DNA of 64,000 nucleotides from Endozoicomonas sp. G2_2 (GTDB taxonomy: Bacteria > Pseudomonadota > Gammaproteobacteria > Nevskiales > Salinisphaeraceae). A program made the translations under genes and the position numbers. The stretch spans positions 1 through 64,000 of the forward strand of contig NZ_JAGHQU010000005.1 in NCBI RefSeq assembly GCF_017744135.1, read 5' to 3'. The first letter of the stretch is position 1, and each line of letters starts with the position of its first letter. Under the pieces are notes generated by a model that saw only the letters and a program-made list of their open reading frames with translations, ran no database searches and had not been told where the DNA came from. Shown one piece after another: positions 63,393-64,000 of this stretch.

Positions 63393-64000
63393 CGGTCGTT
63401 CTCCAGTTGCCGGCGCTGCATTTCACAGGCGAGCAGAAATTCCCAGCCTTCCAGATGCCGGCGTGCGCTGGCCAGGTCGGCGCCCCAGGCATAGATGCCG
63501 TGGCCGCGCACCAGAAAGCCGTACGCCGCCGCGGCCTCGTCGTAGCGTTGTGCCAGGGCGTCGGCGAGTTCGTCCATGTCCTGGCTGTTGTCGAGCACGG
63601 GCAGGGTAATGCGTGCCTCGTGGCTGTCGTTGCCGGTGATTGCTTTCTGCATTTCGTAGCCCTCGAAATGCAGTTGTTGTGGCTGGCCGATGCGCGACAT
63701 CAGCGTGTTTGCCACGGAATGCACGTGCAGCACCGCGCCGATGGCCGCATCGCGCCGGTATAGCGCGAGATGCAGGCCGGTTTCGGCCGAGGGCTTGCCG
63801 TCGGCCAACAGTTCGCCGGCGGTGGTCATCGGCAACAGATCGGCTGCCGTGAGGGCGGTCTTGTCGACGCCGGAGGCGGTGATCAGCAGGCGTTCGTCAT
63901 TCAAACGCAGCGAGAAGTTGCCGCCGGTAGCTGGGCAATAGCCGCGTTGCGCGAACCAGCGCACGGTTTCGCAGAGGGCTTCGGCGCCGGCGGTCGTTGC
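63389..64000 (-). CDS. mtnB: Methylthioribulose-1-phosphate dehydratase, 5' end beyond the window
   Basis: A class II aldolase-fold zinc enzyme dehydrating MTRu-1-P. CPATGGNFSLRL, ITASGVDK, HVHSVAN (zinc His residues) and the C-terminal RGHGIYAWG fit MtnB. The reading frame stays open to the right edge without a convincing start. The 12 codons right of the first in-window GTG (63964) read as a plausible helix (AGAEALCETV), so the N terminus lies outside. Visible length is 203 residues. Confidence 0.93.
   Translation of the reverse strand, partial: ATTAGAEALCETVRWFAQRGYCPATGGNFSLRLNDERLLITASGVDKTALTAADLLPMTTAGELLADGKPSAETGLHLALYRRDAAIGAVLHVHSVANTLMSRIGQPQQLHFEGYEMQKAITGNDSHEARITLPVLDNSQDMDELADALAQRYDEAAAAYGFLVRGHGIYAWGADLASARRHLEGWEFLLACEMQRRQLENDR

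Overview
The window looks like the chromosomal replication-origin region of a high-GC, probably halophilic gammaproteobacterium. Three things point there: the rpmH-rnpA-yidC-mnmE / dnaA-dnaN-recF-gyrB order, the polA-engB-cytochrome c4-dsbA synteny shared with pseudomonads, and very acidic linkers together with an ectoine synthase. Gene content and protein style would fit Salinisphaera or a relative, but that assignment is inference.

Layout. At 1-2.5 kb lies a lower-GC accessory patch: a HigA-like antitoxin followed by a 688-residue protein with a PIN-like core and a membrane anchor. At 2.5-9.2 kb is the pyruvate dehydrogenase operon aceE-aceF-lpdA, with three near-identical lipoyl domains. 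At 9.3-13.6 kb are an amidoligase/glutamine-amidotransferase pair, CsbD, a formate/nitrite-family channel, a glutaminyl cyclase and a solitary ectC. At 13.6-23.7 kb is the origin: mnmE, yidC, rnpA and rpmH run left; dnaA, dnaN, recF and gyrB run right. The dnaA-dnaN gap holds DnaA boxes followed by a DnaA-trio run, and two parS-type palindromes lie inside recF. At 23.7-27.3 kb are gmhB, glyS and glyQ. At 27.3-32.5 kb is the nitrogen module: two NtrC sites and a sigma-54 promoter drive glnA, followed by a DUF4124 protein, ntrB and ntrC. At 32.5-46.1 kb are an NDH-2-like dehydrogenase, a TANGO2-like protein, an S9 peptidase, tamA-tamB, a DedA protein with an esterase, and the glutathione-dependent formaldehyde pathway adhC-fghA. 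At 46.1-54.2 kb are lptM-lysA, polA, three tandem small RNA genes, a Fur-controlled small protein, engB, a cytochrome c4 with a long acidic tail, and a DsbA. At 54.4-64 kb are a pair of exported proteins (L,D-transpeptidase; TPR protein) sharing an NTF2-like tail, manC-manB, and a methionine salvage set (mtnA, mtnD, mtnC, mtnB) interrupted by a MerR-regulated carboxymuconolactone decarboxylase/GFA operon. mtnB runs off the right edge.

Most notable find. The polA-engB gap is where enterobacteria carry Spot 42 and Pseudomonas carries the AlgU-dependent sRNA ErsA. Here it holds three tandem sRNA-like units. Each has a sigma-E/AlgU-type promoter (GGAAC, then TCTGA or TCTCA at fixed spacing), four hairpins and an intrinsic terminator. 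The C-rich loops are invariant while several stems change in a compensatory way between copies, which is good internal evidence for functional RNAs. The second candidate system is the HigA-like/PIN-like membrane protein pair at the left end.
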